From Polytrichum commune (lineage: Eukaryota > Streptophyta > Polytrichopsida > Polytrichales > Polytrichaceae), in assembly GCA_950295325.1 (NCBI GenBank), contig OX485807.1:19069666-19133665 (forward strand): a DNA stretch of 64,000 nt, read 5' to 3'. How positions within the stretch are numbered: position 1 is the stretch's first letter; each line of letters opens with the position of its first letter. The notes under the pieces are model-generated. The model ran no database searches. It worked only from the letters and a program-made list of their open reading frames with translations, and was not told the origin of the DNA. Positions 47,401-57,707 of this stretch are shown here, in pieces. A program made the position numbers and the translations under genes.

Positions 47401-50097
47401 TAGAGCATGAATTCCCTCGGTAATAGGGTTCTTCCCATTAAGGTAAGATGGTGGAGGCCCCTATTACATGCTAAATATAGAATTCTAACTTAACCATAGG
47501 ACTAAGTAATGTCATGTTGAGAAGCATGTGTTTGCATTTTTTTTTCTATCACTCGGAAAATGCCTTAGAGCATGCACTACTTTTCTTTGAATTCTATGGT
47601 AAATGAGCATGAAATATTGAATTTGATATCACTCAGTAAAAAATTCAACCCTCACGAATTTCGAGATCAGGCTAAGTAGTGTGTGTTTCGGGAATTAATA
47701 CCACGTGTACTAGTCGGGATAATCATTGTAGTGTCGGAATGTAGTTTCCATATGGAACTCAAGAGGAACTCAACCAATGTACGATTGACATGTGCAAAAA
47801 AAATTTGAAAATACAATCCCTTTTTTTGAGGTTGAAATAGAGAGCCATCTATAGTAATATGTTCAAGAGGATATAAAATATTGACATTTAGGGAATTACA
47901 AGGGCTCCTCAAAAGTGGGAGTGACTTCAATTATAGTGTGACCCCAACACAAAGACCAAGAAAGATAGCAAACCAAAGTGGTGCTTGCGAATTGGTAGGT
48001 GTTATGAAAAAACAATGCAGTCTGTGTGAGGACATACATTCTTGAGTTTAAAGGGCCCCCAAAAGCATGGGCGGTAGGTTGACATGGAGGCACAAAAAGT
48101 CCAAACTACAAATGCTCCGACAAATGCATGGGCTTAAAAAGGAACTTAGATTCTTTTATTTCGATTTCATAATCCCAAATTCTATGAAATGAAAAGATGT
48201 CCAATAGAATGTAACTCGAATTTTATTTTGAAGACACAAGTTCCACAACGTCAAACAATAAGGTTTTGAGCATGCATTAAGCAACCAGGAAATATGAAAA
48301 GAATTTCAAGATGGAATGAATTATTGTTGTGCCTGATGTGGCCCTTGTTCCGGTTGCAGTCGTTGGTGTTGGAAGCCCCCGTAAAAGTCAGTGTTGAAAC
48401 AACAACAACAAATAAGAGCAAGCGGTAATGAGGGTTATATCTCATCTTCTCACTTGCCTCTGTTTTTCCCTCTTGAAAGGCTTAGTCACCATTTGAAAGC
48501 AACATACTTGAGATTACATGAACAACATGTATATTGTATTGTGTGTTTGTTGTTCATCTTGTTTGACACATAGGCTATGCGTTGATATTACCCAATGTAA
48601 TATAACCATGTGGCAAACCATGTTTAGTTATCCAAAGCCAAAGCTTGAAACACCCTACAATATGAGCTCAAGAGAAGACCCAAGGAAAGTATAATGTAGA
48701 GAGAGAGAGAGCACTTTATCAATCCCTAACTTATGCCTAGGGGCCAACTCAAGTCAAAGATATGTTGTTAAATAAGAATTAGAGACCTTCTTTTAATGAT
48801 TTTTACAAAAGAAAAGGATTTTTTTTAAAAGGTGAATTCTAGACAACATCCGTGTGGTTTGGATAAGTAACATTGTCATTGATCCCCACTATATAGTTTT
48901 AGATACATTGTCTTTTAGAAAAGAATTATAAAAAATAAATATGATATTTTATTAGATTGGCTCAATGCAACCTTTCAAACCGTCTTATATCTTTAATCTA
49001 TAGAACTTGACGAGAATTTTATTTTTATTTTTTAATGTCACTTACCTTACAAATTTCCATATAAATAACATTTCTGGTAAAGAATGTTTCTAGGGTTCCA
49101 ACGACTTCAAGGTCCACCCAACAAAAATTGCTTCCAAGTAATTCTATCCATCGGTTGAAGGTCAAATGGGGTAGAACTTTATCAATTCAAGAATAAAAAA
49201 AACTCAGAAAGGAGTGATTTTGCCTCTAGATTCATTAAGCAGACGTTCACGATCACTTTTGACTTCCTTGGGATGTAGAATTTCATGTTGTTTCTCTAAA
49301 TGCTTTTGGGACATAAGTTTGGGCTGAAGCCCAAGAGATGAATAAAACGGTAGAACCGTGAGGCTCTGTCCTTTATTATGAAAGACTATAATTGTAGTTG
49401 TCCACTTTGCTCATGCCAATTCATGGCTATTCACTATACCAAACCTTTCTTGGATTTTGTGCACCTTCTTCTCAAATATAGGTCAAGGATCAAAGCTACT
49501 CATTTATCACCCAAATTTTTTAAAATAAATAATCAAGAACTACCGAAATAACTATAGTTAACTAGATTTCTTTCAATGCATTTTAGGGAGCACTTATATA
49601 TATATAAACTATAGTTAACATCCACATTATATAAAGTGGACCAAAAATAACAAGAACAAGTAACGTCCAAGTGTGAACACAAAGTGGTTAGGAAATTTGC
49701 TCTTGAAACGAAGAAGTTGATGCATAGTCTGTGTCCTATAGATAGAGCCAATAAAGGAACCCAGAAACTACAAAAATGGGAATGAGCCACTGGAAATGGT
49801 TCAAGACATGCCCCGAAATTCGATCAATTGGGAAGTTTTAAGTGAGCACGCAATACCATGAGAGACCAGCATGACCAATTGGGTTGCTTCCTTGCCAAGT
49901 GTCTGATAGACTCCGACTCCGACTCCGACCAAAGTGGACTAAAGGGCACTACACGCAAACATGGGTCCAGGAGCCCGAAGGCCACGGTGATAGGGTGACC
50001 AAAAGAATCCCTAATCCACGGTGATAGGGTGACCTTATGGAGAGAGCCAGGGAATTAATCGCATACGAGCATGCTTCTCATTCATAGAAACACCAAT
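44431..50097. other. Long gene-free stretch
   Basis: I see no gene across more than 5 kb. A duplicated segment begins at about 45722 and 46024 (tttttggaagatttgtaaaa / tttttgaagatttgtgaaaa, with gaagc..tatgagggt.atttgt following). At 45520-45590 the sequence taacgaggttagactgta looks like one end of a Tigger/pogo-type element, but its partner was not found. Confidence 0.5.
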
Positions 50098-50214
50098 GGT
50101 TTGAGATGACCCTAAATTATTGGGTGATAGTGGAGAGGTACTCCTTTCTGAATGGAGTGAATGGCAGTTCGATTCCCGCTGTGAAATTTTCTTTGTACTT
50201 GATGGGAAAAACTA

Positions 50215-50837
50215 CCGTAGCACCATAGCTGGTTCGTGCACCTCGAAACGAATATTTATATATATATTTGAAAATAAAGGTTCGTCAACTAAAAATAGAA
50301 TTTATGAAATTTTGTCAGTCTTATGATTTAAAAAAATAATAATGCATCTTTTTGGGTAAGGTCAAGCAATATTGGAAGTAGGTTGTTGTTTTTTTCATTA
50401 ATTCGTGGCGACTTCTTGGCCTTAAATCTAAGTATCCACCTTAGCCTTACTTAGTGTGGCTCTTGTTTGTCTTTGCACAGTGTATGTGTTAGGTCTTTTG
50501 TATGTATTTGCACTTTTGACATGTGTGAGAAGAGTGTTAGAAATGGCACCAAAACAACGACTGGTTGATTTTGCTTTTATCCCTATTAGTGAGGAGGAGA
50601 GGGAGATGAATATAGAAAGAGAGTTTGCCGCTTTGAGTGAGCAAGGCGCCGAGCCATTAACGCGTTAGCATGCAACCTCTTATGGCGCGTTGACGTGGTT
50701 GGAGCTTAGAAGAGTTCAAAATTTCCATTAATTAGTTTTTTTTCCTAATATAAATTCTCACTTATTGAATAGTTTCTGATTTTTTCCGGTTTTTTATTTG
50801 GGAATTATTTTTGCATGAACCAACTATGGTGCTACGG
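50215..50837. mobile_element. TA-flanked DNA transposon inserted in the SINE
   Basis: Inverted ends CCGTAGCACCATAGCTGGTT (left) and CCGTAGCACCATAGTTGGTT in reverse (right), with TA on each side (50213-50214 and 50838-50839). Removing the 623 bp and one TA restores the SINE junction seen at 12.5 kb (aaaaactag). No transposase is visible; the superfamily is unproven beyond the TA target. It contains a short open frame, listed separately. Confidence 0.85.
50456..50668 (+). CDS. Short hypothetical open frame inside the TA element
   Basis: The frame encodes 70 residues if read from 50456, or 41 from the internal Met of MAPKQRLVDF near 50546. The latter part is acidic and Arg/Glu-rich (EEEREMNIEREFAALSEQG), predicted helical, possibly a fragment of an element-encoded protein. 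The first 29 residues are hydrophobic and Cys-rich. I recognise no family. It may not be a gene. Confidence 0.2.
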   Translation: MALVCLCTVYVLGLLYVFALLTCVRRVLEMAPKQRLVDFAFIPISEEEREMNIEREFAALSEQGAEPLTR

Positions 50838-50987
50838 TAGCTAGGTGGGTAGGAAGCCAATAGTCCGTCCACCGCAGGGCAGGCAGTAAACCTCACCTTA
50901 CACCAAGAAGGTTCTTGAGCAGGGTAGGGTCAACAAGCTCAAATTCGTGTCGGATTGCCCGATATCGGCTAGTTATTTGTTTATTTT

Positions 50988-52235
50988 AGAGACATTGAAC
51001 CCTCAAAATAATATGCATTGTGGAATTGATTATCTTACGTTGGTTTGATAGTGGAATTAGTTCTAATGATCTTGAATTCGTTTAATCCAAGTCACTTGAG
51101 ATGAATCGACCACGAACCTATAAGGGAGTCATTTTTAATATATGTTTAATGCCGGATGGATGAGAGGTGCACTCGTGTGCAATAATTTCCTCTCTTCCTG
51201 GAAATCTACTTAAGTTCCATCATCATCCTGCAAACGATGCACTCCATAAACATACGATTTAGTGTGCCATTAGAATTGACGTGCCTTGTTTGAAATAGAG
51301 TGTTGCCCACGACTTGTCTTATAGCAACAAGTGTATGATACCACCTTCTCCAATTGTCACCTTGTGATTGTAAGATGATTTGCATGGATCGATGATGAAT
51401 AGTGTGAGCTACACCAAAGAATATGTGTAGGTAGTGTAGTTTTATAGGACCCCATTACAATGTATATACGATTTAGTGTGAAACACACTCTTCATCATTG
51501 ACCCATGACAAAGGTCACCGTTTAGACTAATTATCGTGGGCGACGTTATCATTAGAGTCTAGGGTTGATTCAACGCCTTGAACTTCATTGTTTATTCATG
51601 TGATGACCAAAACTACATCCTAAATTGCTTTGAAACCATCTTCTCTCAATTATTGACAACAACTCGACAATGATTATGGTAATCTAATTTAAAAATTTCT
51701 TAGACGCTTAAAAGGAGGATGAGCATAGGTGTAGTTATCACATGGGAAGGTATGGTGGTAAGGGGATGCTTCAACTTGGAACACTCTCAACTCAGATAGA
51801 AAGATGAATCCAACAAAGTGATCCCTATATATATTATTGATGTCCAAAATGATAATAGTTTGATCATGAGAGCCTAGAATCGGTTTCAGACACATGTATA
51901 AGAAAAAAAGAAAAAAATTCAATGTGGGTTACTCCGACTTGCGATGTCTATTCGCCACCCCATGCCACGTCTGGGTGGATACGGGGGTGGGGGTGATTTA
52001 TGGCCTATTTGTAATAGGTGCAATGTTGTTAGAGCAATGTTCAACACAGTAGTAGTTTTTTAATATAGGGATTCCGAAGCTTGTTTCTTCTCTATTTTTC
52101 TTTTGTGGAGGATTATGTGTGTTAGGTATTTGATAACAAATTTTCATTAGTTTATAGAAAAGTTATTGTGGAGTTTTGAGGTCTGAAGGCTTTTGATGGG
52201 TGGTGTGTGTATGTAATGTGTATGGAGCCTCTTAT
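50988..52235. other. Gene-free stretch before the hAT element
   Basis: No gene recognised. A segment at about 51697-51770 (gacgcttaaaaggaggatga) is related, in direct orientation, to one at about 57560-57640 (aacgcttaaaaggacggcga) on the other side of the hAT transposon, but neither touches its ends. Confidence 0.5.
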
Positions 52236-52243
52236 GCATGTAG

Positions 52244-52257
52244 CAGAGCCCTACATT
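52244..52257 (+). repeat. Left terminal inverted repeat of the hAT element
   Basis: CAGAGCCCTACATT, preceded directly by the target duplication gcatgtag. The matching right end is at 57277-57290. Confidence 0.95.
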
Positions 52258-52261
52258 GGGT

Positions 52262-52450
52262 GCCCATACCCATGCCCATGCCCATCCATGCCCATGGGTT
52301 TTGGGTGGGCATGTGTGCGATATTATTGTTCATGGGTGGGCATGGGTGGGCATGGGTTCGATATTATAATGGGTGGGCATGGGTTTGATATTATTGTTCA
52401 TGGGTGAGCATGGGCTTGATATTATTGTTCATGGGTGAGCATGGGCTAAA
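52262..52450. repeat. Subterminal 31-bp repeat array of the hAT element
   Basis: Tandem copies of catgggtgagcatgggcttg plus atattattgtt, preceded by a cluster of cccatgcccatg motifs in the opposite sense. The motif catgggtgggcatggg also occurs at the other end of the element (57206-57225). Confidence 0.9.
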
Positions 52451-52895
52451 GCAAAGCATATTGGAAGGGGTCATTGAATGAGCTCTCATTCAATGCTTTC
52501 GAGGGTAAGAGCACCGAATCACCTTCACCAAGTAAGGTGAGTCCATCCTTCAGTGTGTCTTCTTCTTGTTCTCCTCCTCCTCCTTCTTGAGTGTGTCCCT
52601 GGGCTCCCAAGAATCCTTGGTCTCTTTTTTGTCACTTTCTTGTGCTTATGCTTTTCCCACCCTACCTTAAACCCAGTCCTGCCAAGAGGATTCCAAAACT
52701 TAAGAAAGAGAGGTATGAGGTAGAGCTTACTCTGCAACCCGGACCAGAAATTTTTCCTGCAGTCACAGAAGATATCTTATCCTGGTCTTGACAGATTTCT
52801 AGTATGGAGCCATGAAAGAATTTTTGTGCAGTGCATTTTGAGCTTCCCTGTCACTGAGCTTCTGGCCTTAACCTTATTTTCCTGGAATTGACTAG

Positions 52896-53890
52896 GTGGG
52901 GGCACCCGAAATCGGACAAGAGCAAGCATTATTGTCTGTTGATGACCTCGCTGATCAAGTTGCCGAAATTCTCGATTACTTTGGGTGAGTGAATATATTC
53001 CAAGTTCACTTGCTGCCATTCCTCGAACATCCATACACTCATCTTTTTGCCCCGATGAATGATGCAATTTGAGGCGTAGCATCTTTTTTTCTTGACCACC
53101 AGAATTTGAACTGTCAACTGAACGCCCCCTTTTTTTTTTGTGTGTAGATTGGATGAAGTGATTGGTCTCGGTGTTACAGCCGGCGCGTACATTCTAAACC
53201 TCTTTGCGGTAAACAGCCTCCCTAACCCGTCTCATCTTTTTAGGTAGTTCTCACCGAGCACATGATGTGGGATAAGAGAAGCTTGGATTAAGCTGATGGA
53301 TGGCTGTTTTCTTCTTGTTTGCAGTTGAAATACTGGGATCGAGCTTTAGGACTCATCCTGGTGTCGCCTCTTTGCCAAACACCGTCGTGGACGGAATGGC
53401 TCTATAATAAGGCCATGATCAACCTTCTCTACTTCTGCGGCATGACTGGGTTTGTGAAGGAGACACTTCTACAGCGTTACTTCAGTCCGGTGAGTTGCTT
53501 GCAAATTTCCTGTCTTCATCTGGAATTTGTTGTGAGATCTTGTTGTCATCCAATTGCCACAAGCATCAAAATCTGTGGAGAAGTTTGGGAATGATGTTTC
53601 TCTACTGTTCATCTTGGCAGGGAAGTACGAGCTGCCTGTCTTGAAGGGACAGATGTTTTGATGACATATCGAAGGGTGAGTATATCTGGATCGCTAAACA
53701 CTTCATATGCTACTACCAACCTCTTCTTTTGTGCATTTTGTTGATCAATTCTTTAAAGAAATCTGTGCAAGTGTAGTTTCTGACCTTGAGGTTTGGTGTG
53801 GGTAGTGATGGAGAGTCTTGATGACAGACAAAGTAGGAATGTGATGCGCTTTTTGCAAGCAATTCACCAGCGGCAAGATATTAGACTTGC
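52896..53890 (+). pseudogene. Captured NDRG/NDL (N-myc downstream-regulated-like) exons
   Basis: Three exons (52896-52984, 53148-53208, 53325-53489), separated by GT-AG introns, join in phase to about 105 codons: SVDDLADQVAEILDYFG, then LDEVIGLGVTAGAYILNLFA, then [19 protein letters not shown] and [14 protein letters not shown]. This is the central alpha/beta-hydrolase-like part of plant NDL proteins, including the G-x-T-A-G-A-Y turn where active hydrolases have their nucleophile. A fourth exon (53621-53675) reads EVRAACLEG only in a frame one base off after splicing, and a fifth (from 53806) reads SLDDRQSRNVMRFLQAI. The conserved start and the C-terminal third were not found. The introns are kept, so the DNA was captured genomically, not through mRNA. 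The fragment sits between the left end and the transposase of the hAT element, on the same strand. Confidence 0.88.
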
Positions 53891-55070
53891 AAACACTACG
53901 ATCTCAACCGGTTACAACCAAATCTCTCCCCGATCACTGCTCCAAATAAGGTCTTGAATCTGTATCTTACTTCGCTCATTTGGAGTTGGACCTCAACCTC
54001 ATTGACCTATACAGGTATGCAATCCCTCCCCATCCTACCTCTTAATTCTTGCACTAGAATGCAGATGAGAGAGGTAAGATGACGGCCTCGTCAAGAACCT
54101 GGAGTTCTGAGATTCTGAAGTTATGGTGTTTTGAAGAATTCTGAAGTTGCCTAACTCGATCATCTAAATTGACGTACATGGTTTTCTACCTGAGTTAACA
54201 GAGATTTTATCACTTTCCTCCGATACACCCTTGCTCATGGCTCCACTGATCCTCAAAGTTCAATACTTTTCGAGTTAAGATGATTCTTGCAGTACCTTGA
54301 ATTTTGCTGAAATTTCCACTATTAATTTTTCTTGTAGCTTGAAAATGCATGTGCCAGAGCCAGCCTTGCGGACACTTGCACTTTTCAAAGTGTTAGCCCC
54401 TGACTTCAGACGAAGTAGCGACTGCTACATATATTGGTCTAAGGTTCTCTTTCTTTGTTGGATGCAGTGGTGTAGGGGTGTTGTGATCGCCACATTAGAG
54501 CACACGGTGAATTGAGTCTACCTTCATCAATCTTGTCTCCTCCAAATCTCGCAGATCGGTACTAGGTATGTACATCTACTCATCAATCAGCATGTAATTT
54601 GAACTCAATGAGGAAAGAAATCATCATAGAATGTTAATGACTAAGCCGTTTGTTCAATGTTGATGACTAGGTCACATGTTCAATGGCGGATACATACATG
54701 CTTGGCAATTTATGATGAGAATCTGAGACTACTCCAGTCTTTATACAAATTCTTGAAGATTCTTTGAACTCGCTTTTTGAGTGAATTGATATGTCCACGA
54801 TTAACTTACATTGGAAACTGGATAATAAGTTAGCTGTGCATTAATAAGTTAATAGCTTTAATAAGTTAGCTGTGCATTCTGCGCTCAATTCATCAGATAC
54901 TTGGCCATGAGTGTGTCAGTAGAAATGGCGGTCCGTCTTCGCATAAAAAGACCTGTTTGACTCATCATGTGCACTGTGGGAAAAATTTATTTGAACAGGA
55001 ATTAGGGCAAATCTCATCGAGGCAAAACACAAATTTAGTGCCCACAAGTGAGTGACTAGTGCTTATTGAG
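53891..55070. other. Unassigned interior of the hAT element
   Basis: Between the NDL-like exons and the transposase ATG I recognise no coding exon. A short frame around 54340-54410 (reading LENACARASLADTCTF) is preceded by a cttgtag acceptor-like site and could be another captured piece. The region just before 55071 presumably holds the transposase promoter. Confidence 0.4.
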
Positions 55071-57152
55071 ATGGTGGCATCTAGCTCTAGTTCGCTAAAT
55101 GCACAAGTGATCGAGAAGGAACTAAAGAAGACATCGCCGAATGATGCCGATTGTGTATTTTCATTGCGCAAGAACCATGCTGGTCTGAACTTTGCTCTTT
55201 GGAAAATTTTTGGCATCGTGCAGCAACATGGTAAGGACTGCGAGTACGCAGCGTGCTTCAGCTGCAAGAAAGTATACACGTTCAAGAAAACCACGGGTAC
55301 CAGCACCATGAGTGATCATAAGTGTCCTAAGGCTGAAAGATCGGGGAGTGGAGCAATGAACGAATTTGCAACAAAGGGCGTCCCCACCACACATGATAAG
55401 AAGACGATGACGCTTGCGGCTGCCAACTTCTGCGTGATTGACCTCCAACCATTTGAATCGATAGCCGGACAGGGTTTGAAAGGGCTTGTTCAAACAGCTT
55501 TGAACATCGGCGTTGCAAGCAATAAGCGACTCATGGTTGATGACCTATTGTGTCAACCAATTACCGCCAGACGCAATATAGAGACTCGCGCGGCGGCGGG
55601 GCGCGCTATAGTGGCAAAGCGTCTTCAAGAACACATTGCTACTAACGTATCCATGGCAAGCACCCTTGATCTCTGGACGGACAATATCAAGAAGGTAGCT
55701 TATATATCTGTCACGGCGCATTACATCGATGAAGAGTTTGCTCTGTTTGATCGAACATTGCATGTGAAGCCTGTTCGCGATGAGAGCCACACCGCAATTA
55801 TGGTTTTGGACGAGTTCAAGGAAGTTCTGGACATCTTTGGTATCAAGGATTTGGTGTTCGATAAAATCACTGTTGTGGCGGATTGTGGATCGAACATCGT
55901 CGCCGAAGATGGCATTTCAAGCGAGTTTGATTTGTTAGGGTGCATTGATCATAAAATCGCGAATTGTCTGACCTACGTATTCAACAAGACTACGAAACAG
56001 GTCGATGGTAAAAAGAGCAAGCCTTTTTACCGATACCTTGATGAGCCCAACATGGCGGCCCTATACGCTCTCATTGACGCCTGTAAGAGTTTGGTCACAT
56101 ACTTAAAAAAGTCAAATCTTCAATCAAAGTTGTCGAAGACGCTGAAACAAGAGAATGCAACCAGATGGAACTCGCTATACCATTGCCTGCTTAGTGTTTT
56201 TGAAATGCTAATTGAGGTGATCGATCTACTAAAGCAAAAGGATGCATTGCAGAAAGTTGCCTCAATCTCAGAGACATGTTTGAAACACTTAATTGACTTG
56301 TTGGCACCATTTCAGAAGGCAACTCTGGATCTCGAACAATTCAAAGAGCCGACACTGCACAAGGTTGTATTTTGGCGATTTCAACTGTTGAAGCATCTAA
56401 AACCTGTTATGAATGATGTGATTAATGACGATGGTACCGTCAGGACGAGCAAAGACTCCCCTTCGATCATAGCTTGTAAGTGCCTCTTGACACCACTAGT
56501 GCAAGAGAAGATGGAGCTCGACGTGCTCCATGTCGTAGCAACACTTCTGGATCCCGTTATGAAGAACCATATGCGCAAGATGGAGGTCCCTGACGCTTTA
56601 GTTACTAAGGCGAAAGCAAAACTAAGGGAGCTTATGCGCTCGATTGGCACAGGGGAGGTTTTAACTAATTTGGATCACGAGAAAGATGATGCACCGGCCC
56701 CACCACAAAAGAAGCGTCGTAATGATGACACGACGTCTATGTACGATGAGTTTGAGAATGAATTAGAAGAGATTCGTGACAATGGGGCTGAGATCGTAGT
56801 TGTTAGCAACTTCGACACACGTATTGAGCTTGAGTTCAGTATGTATGAGACATACAAGGTCACTGATCTCGAAAAAAATGAGATCATTGCAGCGGTGAGC
56901 TTAGCATTGCCAATGAATCGGGATACCATTGCTAAATTCAGTATTCTCTTGTGGTGGAAGCTGAAAGGAGCCCCCACATTCCCCATCATGTCGCGCGTGG
57001 CGCGTTCGGTTTTGTGCATCCCTGCATCCAACTCCAAATCGGAGTCAAACTTCTTGGATGCAGGGAATACGCTAACCAAGAAGCGCTCCGGGCTGAAGCC
57101 AGCGATAGTGAACGACCTTTTATTTGTCAGATCCAACCAAGACTTGGTGTAG
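55071..57152 (+). CDS. hAT transposase (BED finger, intact)
   Basis: A single uninterrupted exon of 693 residues plus TAG. I start at the ATG at 55071; the frame is open from 55059 but without an earlier ATG. Residues 62-85 carry a BED-like zinc finger (C62-x2-C65, H83-x-C85) after an aromatic lead of the FALWKIFGIV type. The RNase H-like core shows the three expected acidic positions: Asp200 in LDLWTDN, Asp271 in VVADCGSNI and Glu658 in SNSKSESNF. R365-W366 in ATRWNSLYHCL is the conserved RW motif of the family. The C-terminal dimerisation region is complete (FPIMSRVARSVLCIPAS, then TKKRSGLKPAIVNDLLFVRS). The enzyme would cut at the 14-bp ends of its own element. Predicted to be able to work; only expression is unproven. 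Confidence 0.95.
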   Translation: MVASSSSSLNAQVIEKELKKTSPNDADCVFSLRKNHAGLNFALWKIFGIVQQHGKDCEYAACFSCKKVYTFKKTTGTSTMSDHKCPKAERSGSGAMNEFATKGVPTTHDKKTMTLAAANFCVIDLQPFESIAGQGLKGLVQTALNIGVASNKRLMVDDLLCQPITARRNIETRAAAGRAIVAKRLQEHIATNVSMASTLDLWTDNIKKVAYISVTAHYIDEEFALFDRTLHVKPVRDESHTAIMVLDEFKEVLDIFGIKDLVFDKITVVADCGSNIVAEDGISSEFDLLGCIDHKIANCLTYVFNKTTKQVDGKKSKPFYRYLDEPNMAALYALIDACKSLVTYLKKSNLQSKLSKTLKQENATRWNSLYHCLLSVFEMLIEVIDLLKQKDALQKVASISETCLKHLIDLLAPFQKATLDLEQFKEPTLHKVVFWRFQLLKHLKPVMNDVINDDGTVRTSKDSPSIIACKCLLTPLVQEKMELDVLHVVATLLDPVMKNHMRKMEVPDALVTKAKAKLRELMRSIGTGEVLTNLDHEKDDAPAPPQKKRRNDDTTSMYDEFENELEEIRDNGAEIVVVSNFDTRIELEFSMYETYKVTDLEKNEIIAAVSLALPMNRDTIAKFSILLWWKLKGAPTFPIMSRVARSVLCIPASNSKSESNFLDAGNTLTKKRSGLKPAIVNDLLFVRSNQDLV

Positions 57153-57276
57153 GCAGGTAATACACATTACACAATTTTTGAATACATGGGCGCAATTTGA
57201 ATAGCATGGGTGGGCATGGGTGGGCATAGGTCGCTGCTGATGGACATGGTCTGGGTATGGGTGCAATTTAAAGGAA

Positions 57277-57290
57277 AATGTTGGGCTCTG
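57277..57290 (-). repeat. Right terminal inverted repeat of the hAT element
   Basis: Reverse complement CAGAGCCCAACATT, followed directly by the target duplication gcatgtag (57291-57298). Confidence 0.95.
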
Positions 57291-57298
57291 GCATGTAG

Positions 57299-57649
57299 TA
57301 ATGATGAAAAGTGGAAGAACTTTTCATTCCTATTGTGCTAGTATTGGTTAGAATAAGATGTATTTGTTGAGTTTGCAAGTTGTGGCCTCCTCTAGGAATA
57401 TGTTGTTGCAGTATGTAAATTCAAAGATTTGTCTGTAATCAACACCTTGAAAACTCATGGTTCATACAAGTGGAGTTCAAAAAGTGAAAGTTGAAATATT
57501 CTCCCAACTGCCAATAACACACAACAATATTCAAGGTAAATATATAAGACATTTTCTCAAACGCTTAAAAGGACGGCGAGTACCTATAGGTATAGTTACC
57601 GTTGGACAAGGCTAGGTATTGATGAAAGGATGTTACATAGCTAACAGGA
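57299..57649. other. Short gene-free flank of the hAT element
   Basis: No feature except the segment at 57560-57640 that is related to 51697-51770. Confidence 0.5.
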
Positions 57650-57707
57650 TTATCTATTGCAGTAACTTAGAGCAAGTGAACTTTTAAGCCTGGTTTCTGA
57701 AGATTGA

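Larger units (their letters stand above)
50098..50987 (+). mobile_element. tRNA-derived SINE, copy split by a later insertion
   Basis: The 5' part (50098-50214) has the A-box-like tagtggagagg and B-box-like agttcgattcc, matching the SINE at 12433-12665. The 3' part (50838-50987) continues with taggaagccaa, tccaccgcag, gcagggtagggtcaacaagc and a ttattt tail. The 12.4-kb copy lacks the intervening sequence and so shows the uninterrupted form. Copy 2 also has about 25 extra bases in its 3' body. A clear target duplication was not found. Confidence 0.8.
52244..57290 (+). mobile_element. Complete hAT transposon carrying captured NDRG/NDL exons
   Basis: The 5047-bp element begins CAGAGCCCTACATT and ends with the inverse of CAGAGCCCAACATT (13 of 14 match). 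It is flanked by a perfect 8-bp duplication, gcatgtag, at 52236-52243 and 57291-57298. Both ends carry repeats of catgggtgggcatggg, the left as a 31-bp array (about 52290-52450), the right at about 57206-57230; such subterminal repeats are typical binding sites for hAT transposases. Inside are NDRG/NDL-like exons (52896-53890) and, downstream on the same strand, an intact transposase gene. Intact ends, target duplication and reading frame together suggest recent activity. Confidence 0.95.

Noticed and set aside
55059-55070. Four-residue upstream extension of the transposase
   Set aside because: It would need a GTG start; the first ATG in frame is at 55071, the more likely start in a nuclear gene.
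56675-57136. 153-codon frame on the minus strand
   Set aside because: It is the antisense shadow of the hAT transposase.
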